64,000 nt of DNA from an uncultured Acidobacteriia bacterium (GTDB taxonomy: Bacteria; Acidobacteriota; Terriglobia; Bryobacterales; Bryobacteraceae): positions 62,001 to 126,000 of the forward strand of contig CAINNJ010000064.1 of NCBI GenBank assembly GCA_903851195.1, in the 5' to 3' direction. Numbering within the stretch: the stretch's first letter is position 1; every line of letters begins with the position of its first letter. The position numbers were made by a program, and so were the translations under genes. Below, in pieces: positions 45,771-55,944 of this stretch. The notes beneath the pieces were generated by a model that ran no database searches, had not been told where the DNA came from, and saw nothing but the letters and a program-made list of their open reading frames with translations.

Positions 45771-46406
45771 GTGAACAACTGGATCGACGTAACGGTTCCG
45801 GTCCGCAACGGCATGGTGCACTGGCCGGGGGACCCCGCATTCCATATCAAGAGATTACTGGATCAGAAGAACGGCGATATGTGCACGCTTTCGCACATTG
45901 AACTCAGCGTGCATACGGGGACGCACATGGATGCTCCGCTGCATTTTCTGCAGGACGCGCCGACCATCGACACCATGCCCATTGAGGCGACGGTGGGGGC
46001 GGCGCGGGTGATCGAGATTCCGGACCGGGATTTCGTGGATCGGGACGCGCTGGCGGGGCACGGGCCGCAGCGGGGCGAACGGCTGCTGATCAAGACACGG
46101 AACTCGGCGGGGTGCTGGGACACGGATGAGTTTCAGGAAGACTTCGTGTACATCAATCAGAGCGGGGCGGAGTATCTGGCGGAGTGCGGCGTGCGGACAG
46201 TGGGCGTGGATTATTTGTCCGTCGGCGGATTCGGGAAAGATATTACGGAGACGCACCAGGCGATTTTGGGGGCGGGGATCTGGATTGTGGAGGGGCTGGA
46301 TTTGGGCGCGGTGGCGGCGGGTGCGTATGAGATGATCTGCCTGCCGCTGAAGCTGGTGGGGGCGGACGGGGCTCCGGCGCGGGCGGTGTTGAGGAGGTCG
46401 GAATGA
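45771..46406 (+). CDS. Cyclase family protein (kynurenine formamidase-like)
   Basis: WIDVTVPVRNGMVHWPGDP, ELSVHTGTHMDAPLHF (HxGTHxDxxxH). Confidence 0.88.
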   Translation: MNNWIDVTVPVRNGMVHWPGDPAFHIKRLLDQKNGDMCTLSHIELSVHTGTHMDAPLHFLQDAPTIDTMPIEATVGAARVIEIPDRDFVDRDALAGHGPQRGERLLIKTRNSAGCWDTDEFQEDFVYINQSGAEYLAECGVRTVGVDYLSVGGFGKDITETHQAILGAGIWIVEGLDLGAVAAGAYEMICLPLKLVGADGAPARAVLRRSE

Positions 46407-47497
46407 AGGCAGCGGCGGTATTTCCGGGGACGAAGACGCTGGGGGTGGTGAAAGACTTCGCGGAGCCGAAGCTGACGAGTCCGACGGGCGTGAAGCTGCG
46501 GATTCTGAGTGTGGGCGTGTGCGGGACGGATCGGGAGATTGCGTCCTTTGTGTATGGCACGCCGCCGGACGGATCCGATTATCTGGTGCTGGGTCATGAG
46601 GCGTTCGCGGAAGTGGTGGAAGTAGGCGCGGCGGTGACGGATTTCCGGCCGGGGGATCTGGCGATTCCGATGGTGCGGCGCCCGTGCGCGGCGCCGGGGT
46701 GCGTGGCGTGCCGGGCGGAGCGGCCGGACTTCTGCATGACGGGCGAGTACACGGAGCGGGGAATCATGAAGATGCATGGCTTCATGACGGATCTGGTGGT
46801 GGAAGAGGCGCGGTACCTGAACGCGGTGCCGGCGGCGATCCGGGATGTCGGCGTGCTGGTGGAGCCGCTGACGATTGCGGAGAAGGCGCTGCTGGAAGCG
46901 GTGAAGGTGCAGAGCCGGCTGCCGTGGGAGTTTTCGGCGTATCCGCATCGGGCGGTGGTGCTGGGAGCGGGTCCGGTGGGGCTGCTGGGCGCGATGGCGC
47001 TGGTGAATCACGGGTATGCGGTGACGGTGTATTCGCTGGAGAGGGAGCCGAACGCGTCGGCGGAGATCGTGAAGGCGATTGGCGGGAAGTACATTTCGTC
47101 GCAGGACCGGACGGTGGAGCAGATGGCGGCGGAGGTGGGGGCGATCGATCTGGTGTATGAGGCGACAGGGGCGTCGAAACTGGCTTTCGATGTGTTGCGC
47201 GTGCTGGGGCCGAACGGGCTTTATGTATTGACGGGAGTGCCGGGGCGGCATGGTCCGACGGAGTTCGATACGGACACGATCATGCGGAATCTGGTGCTGC
47301 ACAACCAGTGCGTGATGGGGACGGTGAATGCGGGGAAAGACGCGTTCGAGCATGCCATCGCGGATCTGCAGGCGTTCGATGCGAAGTGGCCGGCGGCGGT
47401 GCGGGCGCTGATTACGGGGCGGTTCGGGATCGACGATTTCGCGACGCCGGTGCTGCACCCTAAAGGGATCAAGAATATTATCGAAATCGCCCATTAA
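46403..47497 (+). CDS. Glucose dehydrogenase-like MDR oxidoreductase
   Basis: SVGVCGTDREIASFVYGTPPDGSDYLVLGHEAFAEV, RRPCAAPGCVACRAERPDFC, VVLGAGPVGLLGAMAL. Confidence 0.85.
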   Translation: MKAAAVFPGTKTLGVVKDFAEPKLTSPTGVKLRILSVGVCGTDREIASFVYGTPPDGSDYLVLGHEAFAEVVEVGAAVTDFRPGDLAIPMVRRPCAAPGCVACRAERPDFCMTGEYTERGIMKMHGFMTDLVVEEARYLNAVPAAIRDVGVLVEPLTIAEKALLEAVKVQSRLPWEFSAYPHRAVVLGAGPVGLLGAMALVNHGYAVTVYSLEREPNASAEIVKAIGGKYISSQDRTVEQMAAEVGAIDLVYEATGASKLAFDVLRVLGPNGLYVLTGVPGRHGPTEFDTDTIMRNLVLHNQCVMGTVNAGKDAFEHAIADLQAFDAKWPAAVRALITGRFGIDDFATPVLHPKGIKNIIEIAH

Positions 47498-47508
47498 AAG
47501 GGGGACGC

Positions 47509-50148
47509 ATGAATCCGGAACAGGTTCGCCTCGGAGAAGACGCGCGGCGGGAGCAGGACTGGAAGCGGTGGGGCCCTTATCTTTCCGAGCGGCAGTGGGG
47601 CACGGTGCGGGAAGATTATTCGGCGACAGGGCAGTGCTGGAAATATTTTCCGCACGACCATGCGCGGAGCCGGGCTTACCGGTGGGGCGAAGACGGGCTG
47701 ATGGGGTTGTGCGACCGGCAGGGGCGGATGTGTTTCTCGGTGGCGCTCTGGAACGGGAAAGATCCGATTCTGAAGGAGCGGCTGTTCGGGCTGACGGGCG
47801 AGGAAGGCAATCACGGCGAGGATGTGAAAGAAGCGTATTTCTTTCTCGATTCGACGCCGACGCATTCCTACTTAAAGGGGCTGTATAAGTATCCGCAGCG
47901 GGCGTATCCGTACGAGCGGTTACTGGCGGAGAACCGGCGGCGTTCGCGGGAGGAGCGCGAGTTCGAGTTACTGGACACGGATGCGTTCGAAGGGAACCGT
48001 TACTTCGATGTGCAGACGGAGTACGCGAAGGTGTCGCCGAACGATTTGCTGATCCGGGTGCGGATTTCGAATCGGGGTCCGGAGGAGTGGACGCTGCATG
48101 TGCTGCCGACGGTGTGGTTCCGGAATGGGTGGAGCTGGGGGCGGACGGGAGAGGGCTACTGGCCGAAGCCTTCGATCCGGCAGACCGGTGCGGGGAGCGT
48201 GCATTGCGAGCACGAGTCGCTGGGAGCGTTTTCGTTTGAAGCAATGACGGCGCCGGCTGAGTGGCTGTTCACGGATAACGAGACGAATACGGAGCGGCTG
48301 TATGGCGTTCCGAATGAGAACCCGTATGTGAAAGACGCGTTCGACCGGTATGTGGTTCAGGGGGAAAGGGGGGCGGTGAATCCCGCTAAGACGGGGACGA
48401 AGGCGGCGGCCTATTACCGGGTGACGATTGCGGCGGGCGGGGAGACGGAACTGCGGTTTCGGTTGCGCGCGGACGGGGAGCGGCGCGAGGTGGACTTCGG
48501 GGCGGTATTCGCGGAGCGGCTGCTCGAGGCGGATTTGTTTTACGGATTCGGCCATGCGGACGAGCAGGTTCCGGTGGAGCTGAAGATCGCGCGGGAGGCT
48601 TACGGGAGCCTGTTGTGGTCGAAGCAGTTTTACCATTTCGGGGTGCTGGAGTGGCTGGAGGGGGATCCGACGAAGCCGAAACCGCCGGAGAGCCGGTGGA
48701 AGGGCCGGAACGCCGGGTGGACGCATCTGTACAACCGGGACGTGGTGTCGATGCCGGACAACTGGGAGTTTCCGTGGTATGCGTCGTGGGATCTGGCGTT
48801 CCATATGGTGGCATTCGCGGAAATCGATCCGCATTTCGCCAAAGAGCAGCTGATTTTGCTGCTGCGCGAGTGGTATATGCATCCGAGCGGGCAGATTCCG
48901 GCTTATGAGTTCGCGTTCAGCGACGTGAATCCGCCGGTGCATGCGTGGGCGGCGTGGCGCGTTTATAAGATTTCCGCGCCGGCGGGACAGCGCGACCGGG
49001 GATTTCTGGAGCGGGTGTTTCAGAAACTGCTGCTGAATTTCACGTGGTGGGTGAACCGGAAGGACGTGGACGGGAACCAGGTGTTTTCGGGAGGGTTCCT
49101 GGGGCTGGATAATATCGGCGTGTTCGACCGGTCGCAACCGCTGCCGGAGGGCGGCGTGCTGGAGCAGGCGGACGGGACGGCGTGGATGGGGTTCTACTGC
49201 CTGACGATGTTCGCGATGGCCATGGAACTGGCGGTGGAAGATCCGGTATTCGAAGATATCGCGTCGAAATTCTTCGAGCATTTCATCGCGATCGCCGATG
49301 CGATGAATACGCTGGGCGGGCACGGATTGTGGGATGAGGAAGACGGCTTTTATTACGACCAGGTGAGAATAGGCGGGGAGACGGTGCCGCTTAAACTGCG
49401 GAGCATGGTGGGGCTGATTCCGCTGTTCGGCGTGTCGATTCTGCATGAAGACCGGATTCAGCGGCTGCCGGGATTTCAGAAGCGGCTGACATGGTTCCTG
49501 CGGAACCGGGGGGATTTGTATCAGCAGATTTCCATGCTGGATGCGTGCGGGACGGGCGAGCATCAGAGGCGGCTGCTGGCGATTCCTTCGAAGGAGCGGC
49601 TGACGCGGGTGATGCGGCGGTTGCTGGACGAGAAGGAGTTTCTGTCGCCGTTCGGGATTCGGGCGTTGTCGGCGGTTTACCGGGATAAGCCGTACACGTT
49701 GCGGATCGACGGGGAGACGCGTGTGGTGAGTTACGATCCGGCGGAATCGACATCGAATGTGTTCGGGGGGAATTCGAACTGGCGGGGGCCGGTGTGGCTG
49801 CCGGTGAATTATTTGTTATTGGAGGCTTTGGAACGATATCACCATTTTTATGGGGATGAATTCCGGGTGGAATGTCCGGTGGGTTCGGGGAAGATGCTGA
49901 CGCTGCGGCAGGTGGCGCAGGAGATTAACCGGCGGCTGTGCACGTTGTTTCTGCCGGATGCGGAGGGGGGCGCGCCGTGGCAGGGAGGGCGGGAGATCTG
50001 GAAAGATCCGCACTGGAAGGGAATGCGTTGTTTTAATGAATATTTCGACGCGGAGACGGGGCGCGGGTGCGGGGCGGAGCATCAGACGGGGTGGACGGCG
50101 CTGATTGCGCGGTGCATGCAGGATTTGCTGGAGCGGCGGTCGGAGTAG
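47509..50148 (+). CDS. Glucosidase, GH63-like (alpha/alpha-toroid)
   Basis: ERQWGTVREDYSATGQCWKYFPHDHARSRAYRWGEDGLMG, PPVHAWAAWRVYKI, GNSNWRGPVWLPVNYLLLEAL, TGWTALIARC. Confidence 0.88.
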   Translation: MNPEQVRLGEDARREQDWKRWGPYLSERQWGTVREDYSATGQCWKYFPHDHARSRAYRWGEDGLMGLCDRQGRMCFSVALWNGKDPILKERLFGLTGEEGNHGEDVKEAYFFLDSTPTHSYLKGLYKYPQRAYPYERLLAENRRRSREEREFELLDTDAFEGNRYFDVQTEYAKVSPNDLLIRVRISNRGPEEWTLHVLPTVWFRNGWSWGRTGEGYWPKPSIRQTGAGSVHCEHESLGAFSFEAMTAPAEWLFTDNETNTERLYGVPNENPYVKDAFDRYVVQGERGAVNPAKTGTKAAAYYRVTIAAGGETELRFRLRADGERREVDFGAVFAERLLEADLFYGFGHADEQVPVELKIAREAYGSLLWSKQFYHFGVLEWLEGDPTKPKPPESRWKGRNAGWTHLYNRDVVSMPDNWEFPWYASWDLAFHMVAFAEIDPHFAKEQLILLLREWYMHPSGQIPAYEFAFSDVNPPVHAWAAWRVYKISAPAGQRDRGFLERVFQKLLLNFTWWVNRKDVDGNQVFSGGFLGLDNIGVFDRSQPLPEGGVLEQADGTAWMGFYCLTMFAMAMELAVEDPVFEDIASKFFEHFIAIADAMNTLGGHGLWDEEDGFYYDQVRIGGETVPLKLRSMVGLIPLFGVSILHEDRIQRLPGFQKRLTWFLRNRGDLYQQISMLDACGTGEHQRRLLAIPSKERLTRVMRRLLDEKEFLSPFGIRALSAVYRDKPYTLRIDGETRVVSYDPAESTSNVFGGNSNWRGPVWLPVNYLLLEALERYHHFYGDEFRVECPVGSGKMLTLRQVAQEINRRLCTLFLPDAEGGAPWQGGREIWKDPHWKGMRCFNEYFDAETGRGCGAEHQTGWTALIARCMQDLLERRSE

Positions 50149-50159
50149 AGGGGCGGGGT

Positions 50160-50561
50160 TCAGGTTTCAGACGGTCTTTTGGAAACAGCAAAGATGAGGA
50201 AGCAGCCGCTGGCGAGGGCCACGGCGGCCCCGGCGCGGAGGACGGCAGTGCCCTGCGCGTTCTCCCATTCCATGACCGTGCGCGCGCGATCCGGTCCCAG
50301 AAGGGCCGCGGAAAGAGCCTGCAGGCACATCACGGTTGCTAAAGCGGTCAGGATGCGGGGCCAGCGAGAGCTCGGGGCAGCCAGAAAGAGCCCCAGACCC
50401 ATGGCGTTGCGAACAGCGATCAGCGCGTAAAACAGGCCCGGCGTGGCGTAGTAGAACCGGCGGAGCGCCGTTCCGCCATCGGGGGAAACGATACCGCCTA
50501 TGCCGATGGCGATGCACAGGATCGCGACTGGCCAGGCGGCAAATCTCAGGTCTTTTTTCAT
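50160..50561 (-). CDS. Hypothetical small membrane protein
   Basis: MKKDLRFAAWPVAILCIAIGIGGIVSPDGG...; several hydrophobic helices. Confidence 0.65.
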   Translation of the reverse strand: MKKDLRFAAWPVAILCIAIGIGGIVSPDGGTALRRFYYATPGLFYALIAVRNAMGLGLFLAAPSSRWPRILTALATVMCLQALSAALLGPDRARTVMEWENAQGTAVLRAGAAVALASGCFLIFAVSKRPSET

Positions 50562-50923
50562 TGGGATGGAGTAGGGGGCAACCGGAAGCTGATTTCGGCC
50601 CGGACTTTGGAGGGGATGGGACCGAGGGAGTTGGTGGCGGGGTGGAAACGCCACTGCTGCAGGCATTCGACGGCTTTTTCGTCGAGGCCCTTGCCGAGAC
50701 TGCGAAGGACGATGATTTCGGAGGGCGTTCCGTCGGTTTCGACGGTGAAGGACAGGAGGACGGCGCCTTCGAGTTTGGCGTCGAGGGCTTCCTGGGTGTA
50801 GGTGGGACGGGCGGATTTCAGTACACGGGCCGGGTAGGTTGTGGGGAATGTCTGGGAGTCCGCGGCGATGACGAGAGACAGCAGGAGGCCGAGTTTCAGG
50901 AACGGCTGTCTGAGCGTGCGCAT
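50558..50923 (-). CDS. TonB C-terminal-like secreted protein
   Basis: ARVLKSARPTYTQEALDAKLEGAVLLSFTVETDGTPSEIIVLRSLGKGLDEKAVECLQQWRFHPA. Confidence 0.85.
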   Translation of the reverse strand: MRTLRQPFLKLGLLLSLVIAADSQTFPTTYPARVLKSARPTYTQEALDAKLEGAVLLSFTVETDGTPSEIIVLRSLGKGLDEKAVECLQQWRFHPATNSLGPIPSKVRAEISFRLPPTPSQ

Positions 50924-50935
50924 GGCAAGAGGCTT

Positions 50936-51652
50936 TCAGGCCGCGGCCGGACGTTCAAACTGCAAGGCCTGACGGGCGCGCCGGATTTCGGTGTCGAGGT
51001 CACTCTGACCTTTGTCGATGAGCGGTTCAAGAATGACGGGAATGTCTTGGGGTATCCATTTCGCGACACGCTGGAAGGCGGAAGTCGCGTTGAGCGAAAT
51101 CGGATCGTGCCGACTGGCCGTATTGACCTCACTGATGTGAACTTCGGCGAGCCGTTCGCCAAAGGCCCGCAGGAGAAAAGCGGCTTCTGTCATGGTCGGG
51201 TCTACCTGTCTGGCGTGCCCGATGTCGAAACAGAATTTTGCGTCCGGAAGGAGGTCGAAAACAGTTTGCAATTCGGCCACGGTTCGTCCCACCGATTTGC
51301 GCTTGTCCATGTTCTCGATCAGGAGTCTGCCGCCGAATCGGCGCCACAGAGCGGGGGTGAAGATAACGTCCGGATGGACCACTATGGGGTAGTCAGCGGC
51401 TTGCGGGGAACTGAGAATCTGAATTACGCCGGACTCGGCTTGTAAATCAAAGCGGCTGGGCGCGTGGATCGAGGTGAAGGTGAAGTTTTGGAGATCCAGG
51501 TCCGGGAGCGAGGTCACGAGCGGCTCGAGTTCGTCCATGCGGAGGGCTGAAAGTTCCACGGTGTGGACGTGGTGATTTTGCAGTAGCCTGAGCGCGCGGC
51601 GGAAGTCGCCTCGCGCCAGAGCACCGGTGGAGAAACCAATTGGCCGCATCAA
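50936..51652 (-). CDS. TIM-barrel sugar phosphate isomerase/epimerase-like (AP endonuclease 2 fold)
   Basis: PIGFSTGALARGDFRRALRLLQ, FTSIHAPS, LLIENMD, FCFDIGHARQVD, EVHISEVN, PVILEPLID. Confidence 0.78.
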   Translation of the reverse strand: MMRPIGFSTGALARGDFRRALRLLQNHHVHTVELSALRMDELEPLVTSLPDLDLQNFTFTSIHAPSRFDLQAESGVIQILSSPQAADYPIVVHPDVIFTPALWRRFGGRLLIENMDKRKSVGRTVAELQTVFDLLPDAKFCFDIGHARQVDPTMTEAAFLLRAFGERLAEVHISEVNTASRHDPISLNATSAFQRVAKWIPQDIPVILEPLIDKGQSDLDTEIRRARQALQFERPAAA

Positions 51653-52716
51653 AACACCCCGTATTCCAGCGTTAAGTTTTTTAAGTTCTCATCCTCTCTG
51701 AGGAAGAGTGAAATGAGAGATTCGTGAAAAGGCCGACTCACCTCCCGCACCTCGTCCCAAGCTTTCGAGTTCCGCAGTTCTTCGTGCGTGTGGGCACCAG
51801 CCAACTCTGCCCGCTTACCCTTGTCATCGAGAATGCCGAGAAACCGATCATACGAATTGAAAAGATTCCGGGATGTCACGTCACTTATTTGCAAATTCAG
51901 ACAAGCTTCGGCAATAATCTCCAGCGGCGGCTTTGAGAGCTGGTCTTCCAGGTACGCCGTCAAAGGGTTCAGGTCCAGTTCGCGCAGGCCGGCACGAGCG
52001 GCACTGGCCTCTTCGTCAAGATGGCAAAAGAAGCAATGCAAAAGTCCGGCGGCAAACACGAGTTTCCTGGACATGCGTAGTTTCGCATTTCTAAGTGCCC
52101 ATTTGTGGTCGTCGTCAGCGCGCTGCTTGTAAACAAAATCGACAGTCACAGTACGCCAGTATCGGGTCAGATCGTTTAGGAAGAACCTTGGTACGCGAAC
52201 TGCGCCACTGGCGTAAAGTAAGCCCCGGTCATCCTCTATATAGCGCCGAATGATTTGGCGCCGGACCCGATCATAGGCCTCGCGGTTGGAGACAGGCAGC
52301 GACTCGAGAAGAAGAAGTACGCGCCGCGTGGTGTTAGAGTTCAGATCGTCTTCGCCACCGATATTATGGACGAGGCCATGGCTGCCAACCATCTTCCCGA
52401 ACACACCACTTCTTCCTGGTTCGATGTACTTCCCGGCAGCTAACGCGCGTTCGATCTCGCGTTCCTGTTTCTTGTGCTCGGGAACCGCAGAACCATCGAC
52501 CAGGAGGATCCAGTCCAGATCGCTGCTTGAAGTCACCTCTTGTCGAGCGACGGAGCCGAAGACAACAACGCTTGTATCCGGAGAGTTGCGATCGCGGAAA
52601 AGATGATCCAGATCTTGTCGCCGTGAGGTCGTGTCCTCGCGAGCCTTGCGAATTGCGGCCCAATCGGCCCCCAGCCGACTCTCAAGCCTCTCGATACTGG
52701 ACTGTCCTTCGCGCAT
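51649..52716 (-). CDS. Nucleotidyltransferase-domain protein
   Basis: SVVVFGSVARQEVTSSSDLDWILLVDG (pol-beta-like GSxxRxxxxxxSDxD motif). Confidence 0.8.
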   Translation of the reverse strand: MREGQSSIERLESRLGADWAAIRKAREDTTSRRQDLDHLFRDRNSPDTSVVVFGSVARQEVTSSSDLDWILLVDGSAVPEHKKQEREIERALAAGKYIEPGRSGVFGKMVGSHGLVHNIGGEDDLNSNTTRRVLLLLESLPVSNREAYDRVRRQIIRRYIEDDRGLLYASGAVRVPRFFLNDLTRYWRTVTVDFVYKQRADDDHKWALRNAKLRMSRKLVFAAGLLHCFFCHLDEEASAARAGLRELDLNPLTAYLEDQLSKPPLEIIAEACLNLQISDVTSRNLFNSYDRFLGILDDKGKRAELAGAHTHEELRNSKAWDEVREVSRPFHESLISLFLREDENLKNLTLEYGVF

Positions 52717-52916
52717 CAGTTTGTGTATCTATCGTACGACGCAGGATCGGCGCAGTTCCGAGACGCGTTGGGATGACAGCGCGCGCCGGAATCCGCAGCA
52801 AAATCCCCGAAGCATCTCGTATTCGAAAGAAAACAAAGATGGTTGATTTGGTTCTGGTCCCCGTGTCCGCGTACCCGAATCGCCACTGGCTCCGGGGCGG
52901 CTATACTGCGGAGATC

Positions 52917-55868
52917 ATGAACTTCCGCCTGGCCGCTTCCGCTCTGGTTCTGATTTCCGCATTTGGCTGCTTCGCACAAACTCCCGCGCCTGGTCCGCAG
53001 AAGCTGGACGAGGAATACACCAAACTCATCAAAGAATATCTGCAGGATCCGCGAATTACGACGGAACTGGTGGATCATATGCCGGCTTCGGCGACGGTGC
53101 CCTCGCCTTTGAAGTTTTTGGGGCGGATTCCGGGGAAACCGGGCGAACTGACGTACGCGAAGGACATCAATCGCTATTACGAAGCTTTGGCGAGGGCGTC
53201 GCCGCGGGCGAAGTTCTGGAAGATCGGGCAGACCGAAGAGGGCCGGGACATGGTGGTGCTGGCGATCGCGGACGAGGCGACGATCCGGCAGCTGGACCAG
53301 TACAAAGACAAGCTGGCGAAGCTGGGGGATCCGCGGACGGTGACCGAGGCGCAGGCGCGGGAGCTGATCCACACGGCGAAGCCGATTTACTGGGCGATGA
53401 GCGGGGTGCATTCGCCGGAGACGGGCGGGCCGGAGATGCTGATCGAACTGGCGTACCGGCTGATTGTGGAGGAGACGCCGTTCGTGCAGTCGATCCGCAG
53501 CAATGTGATTACGTTTCTGACGCCGGTTGTGGAGGTGGACGGGCGCGAGAAGCAGGTGGACACCTGGTATTACGGGAAGAAGACGGGCAAGCCGCGACCT
53601 CCGCTGATGTATTGGGGCAAGTATGTGCAGCACGATAACAATCGTGACGGGATGGGGCAGTATTTAAAAGCCACGCAGAACCTGACGAAGATGTTTATCG
53701 ACTGGCATCCGACGGTGGGGCATGACCTGCATGAGGCGCAATCGTATCTGTATATTTCGACGGGGACCGGGCCTTACAACAATTCGCTGGATCCGATTGC
53801 GGTGGATGAGTGGTGGCTGCTGGCGGAGACCGAGACGATGGAGATGGCGAAGCGGGGCGTGCCGGGCGTGTGGACGTACGGGTTTTACGACGGCTGGGTG
53901 CCGAATTATCTGTTGTGGATTCCGATGACGCACAACGCGTTCGGGCGGTTTTACGAGGTGCAGAGTTATGGGCCGGATGTGACGGCGAATCTGCAGTTGC
54001 AGCCGACGGTGACGAGCCGGGAGTGGTACCGGCCGAATCCGCCGCTTCCTTCGATTAAATGGGGACCGCGGAATAACACGAATATTCAGGAATCGGCGTT
54101 AATGATCGCGATCCATAAAGTGGGCGTGGACAGGGAACTGTATCTGGAGAATTACTACGCCAAGAGCAAGCGCGCGATCGAGAAGGGGAAAGAGGGTCCG
54201 ACGTATGCGTGGCTGGTGCCGGCGGGACAGCAGCGCAAGGTGGATGCGGCGGATCTGGTGAACGCGCTGCGGAAGCAGGGCGTGGAGGTGCATCGGGCGG
54301 ACGCGGCGTTCGAGGCGGGGACGCAGCATGTGGCGGCGGGGGACTATGTGATCCGCGCGGATCAGCCGTACCGGACGCTGGTGGACATGTATATGAGCGT
54401 GCAGAATTATCCGCCGGCGAATCCGCGGCCGTATGACGATACGGGCTGGACGATGCAGTATATGCGGAATGTGAAGGTGATTCCGGTGGCGAGCAAGGCG
54501 GTGCTGGATTCGCGGATGACGCTGCTGGCGGCGGATGCGAAACCGGAGGGCGGGGTGGATGGCGCGGGCAGCACGCTGGTGGTGGAGCATACGACGGACA
54601 ACGCGCTGATGGCGTTCCGGTTCCGCAATGCGGGGGTGAAGATGCTGGCGGCGGAGGAGGATTTCGAGGCGGGCGGGGTGAAGTTCCGGGCAGGGGCGTT
54701 CCTGATTCCGAATGCGCCGGCGGGGGCTCTGGAGGCGTCGCTGAAGGATCTGGGATTGCGGGCGAAGGCGCTGGCGGCGATGCCGGCGGTGAAGACGCAT
54801 GACCTGAATGTGCCGCGGATCGGGTATGTCCACACGTGGTCGCGGACGCAGGACGAAGGCTGGGTGCGGGCGGCGCTGGATACATATGGCGTGCCTTACA
54901 CGTATTTCGCGGATCAGAAACTGCGCGACGGGAATTTGCGGGCGAAGTACGACGTGATTCTGTTTCCGCATACGGGGGCGAATCTGCAGGCGGCGCTGGC
55001 GGGGGTGGCGATGACGGGGACGGAGCCGATTCCGTATAAGAAGTCGGAACTGACGCCGAATCTGGGGGCGCTGGATGAGAGCGACGATATTCGCGGCGGG
55101 ATGGGGCTGGACGGGCTGGCGGAACTGGAGAAGTTCGTGCGGGCGGGCGGGACGCTGATTACGGAGGGGTCGACGTCGGCGCTGCTGACGGAGGCGGGGG
55201 TGACGCCGGGGATTACGGTGGAGCATCCGGGGCAGTTGTTTGCACGCGGGTCGATCATGCACGGGGTGTTTACGGATCTGAAGAGTCCGATTGCGTATGG
55301 ATATTCGGAGAAGGATTTGCCGGTTTATTTCAATCAGGATCCGGTGTTCGCGGTAGCGGCGGGGGGCGCGGCCGGCGGTTTTGGCGGAGGAGGCCGGGGC
55401 GGGGCGGGGGTGCAGGGTCCGGGGCAGGATGTGACGCCGAACGCGAATGCGGTGCGGGTGGCGACGATCGAGACGATTGCGGGATTGCCGCCGGCGCCGG
55501 TGCTGGGCGGGGCGGGTCCGGTGACGGCTGCGGCGGGAGCTGCGGGCGGCGGGGGTCGTGGCGGACGGGGCGGTGGTGGTGGCGGGCGCGGGGGGAATGC
55601 GGATCAGGCGCAGGCTCCACGGCCCCGGGTGGTGATGCAGTTCCCGGGGAATGCGAATGACATGCTGCTTTCGGGGACGCTGGCGGGCGGGGAGACGCTG
55701 GTGAACCGGGCGCTGGCGATCGATGCGCCGGTGGGGAAGGGGCATGTGGTGATGTTCGCGCTGCGGCCGTTCTGGAGATGGCAGACGCAGGGGACTTATT
55801 TTTTGGCGTTTAATGCGATTTTGAACTGGGATGATCTGGATGCGGGGAAGGTGGTTGCGGGGAACTGA
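52917..55868 (+). CDS. Secreted M14-family zinc carboxypeptidase-like protein with Gly-rich C-terminal insertions
   Basis: Signal peptide MNFRLAASALVLISAFGCFAQ; WKIGQTEEGRDMVVLAIADEA; MSGVHSPETGGPEM (HxxE); WHPTVGHDLHE. Confidence 0.83.
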   Translation: MNFRLAASALVLISAFGCFAQTPAPGPQKLDEEYTKLIKEYLQDPRITTELVDHMPASATVPSPLKFLGRIPGKPGELTYAKDINRYYEALARASPRAKFWKIGQTEEGRDMVVLAIADEATIRQLDQYKDKLAKLGDPRTVTEAQARELIHTAKPIYWAMSGVHSPETGGPEMLIELAYRLIVEETPFVQSIRSNVITFLTPVVEVDGREKQVDTWYYGKKTGKPRPPLMYWGKYVQHDNNRDGMGQYLKATQNLTKMFIDWHPTVGHDLHEAQSYLYISTGTGPYNNSLDPIAVDEWWLLAETETMEMAKRGVPGVWTYGFYDGWVPNYLLWIPMTHNAFGRFYEVQSYGPDVTANLQLQPTVTSREWYRPNPPLPSIKWGPRNNTNIQESALMIAIHKVGVDRELYLENYYAKSKRAIEKGKEGPTYAWLVPAGQQRKVDAADLVNALRKQGVEVHRADAAFEAGTQHVAAGDYVIRADQPYRTLVDMYMSVQNYPPANPRPYDDTGWTMQYMRNVKVIPVASKAVLDSRMTLLAADAKPEGGVDGAGSTLVVEHTTDNALMAFRFRNAGVKMLAAEEDFEAGGVKFRAGAFLIPNAPAGALEASLKDLGLRAKALAAMPAVKTHDLNVPRIGYVHTWSRTQDEGWVRAALDTYGVPYTYFADQKLRDGNLRAKYDVILFPHTGANLQAALAGVAMTGTEPIPYKKSELTPNLGALDESDDIRGGMGLDGLAELEKFVRAGGTLITEGSTSALLTEAGVTPGITVEHPGQLFARGSIMHGVFTDLKSPIAYGYSEKDLPVYFNQDPVFAVAAGGAAGGFGGGGRGGAGVQGPGQDVTPNANAVRVATIETIAGLPPAPVLGGAGPVTAAAGAAGGGGRGGRGGGGGGRGGNADQAQAPRPRVVMQFPGNANDMLLSGTLAGGETLVNRALAIDAPVGKGHVVMFALRPFWRWQTQGTYFLAFNAILNWDDLDAGKVVAGN

Positions 55869-55871
55869 GGG

Positions 55872-55940
55872 TTGGCGGGTTTCCAACCCGCCGCAGGATT
55901 CCATCCTGCCCCACACCGGAGAACAGCTTTAGCTGGTCGG
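55872..55940. repeat. REP-like double-hairpin element, copy 2
   Basis: gcgggtt-tcc-aacccgc (55875-55891) and caggat-tcc-atcctg (55094-style stem at 55894... read as 55894-55908), then ccccacaccggagaacagcttta. Confidence 0.8.
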
Positions 55941-55944
55941 AGAA

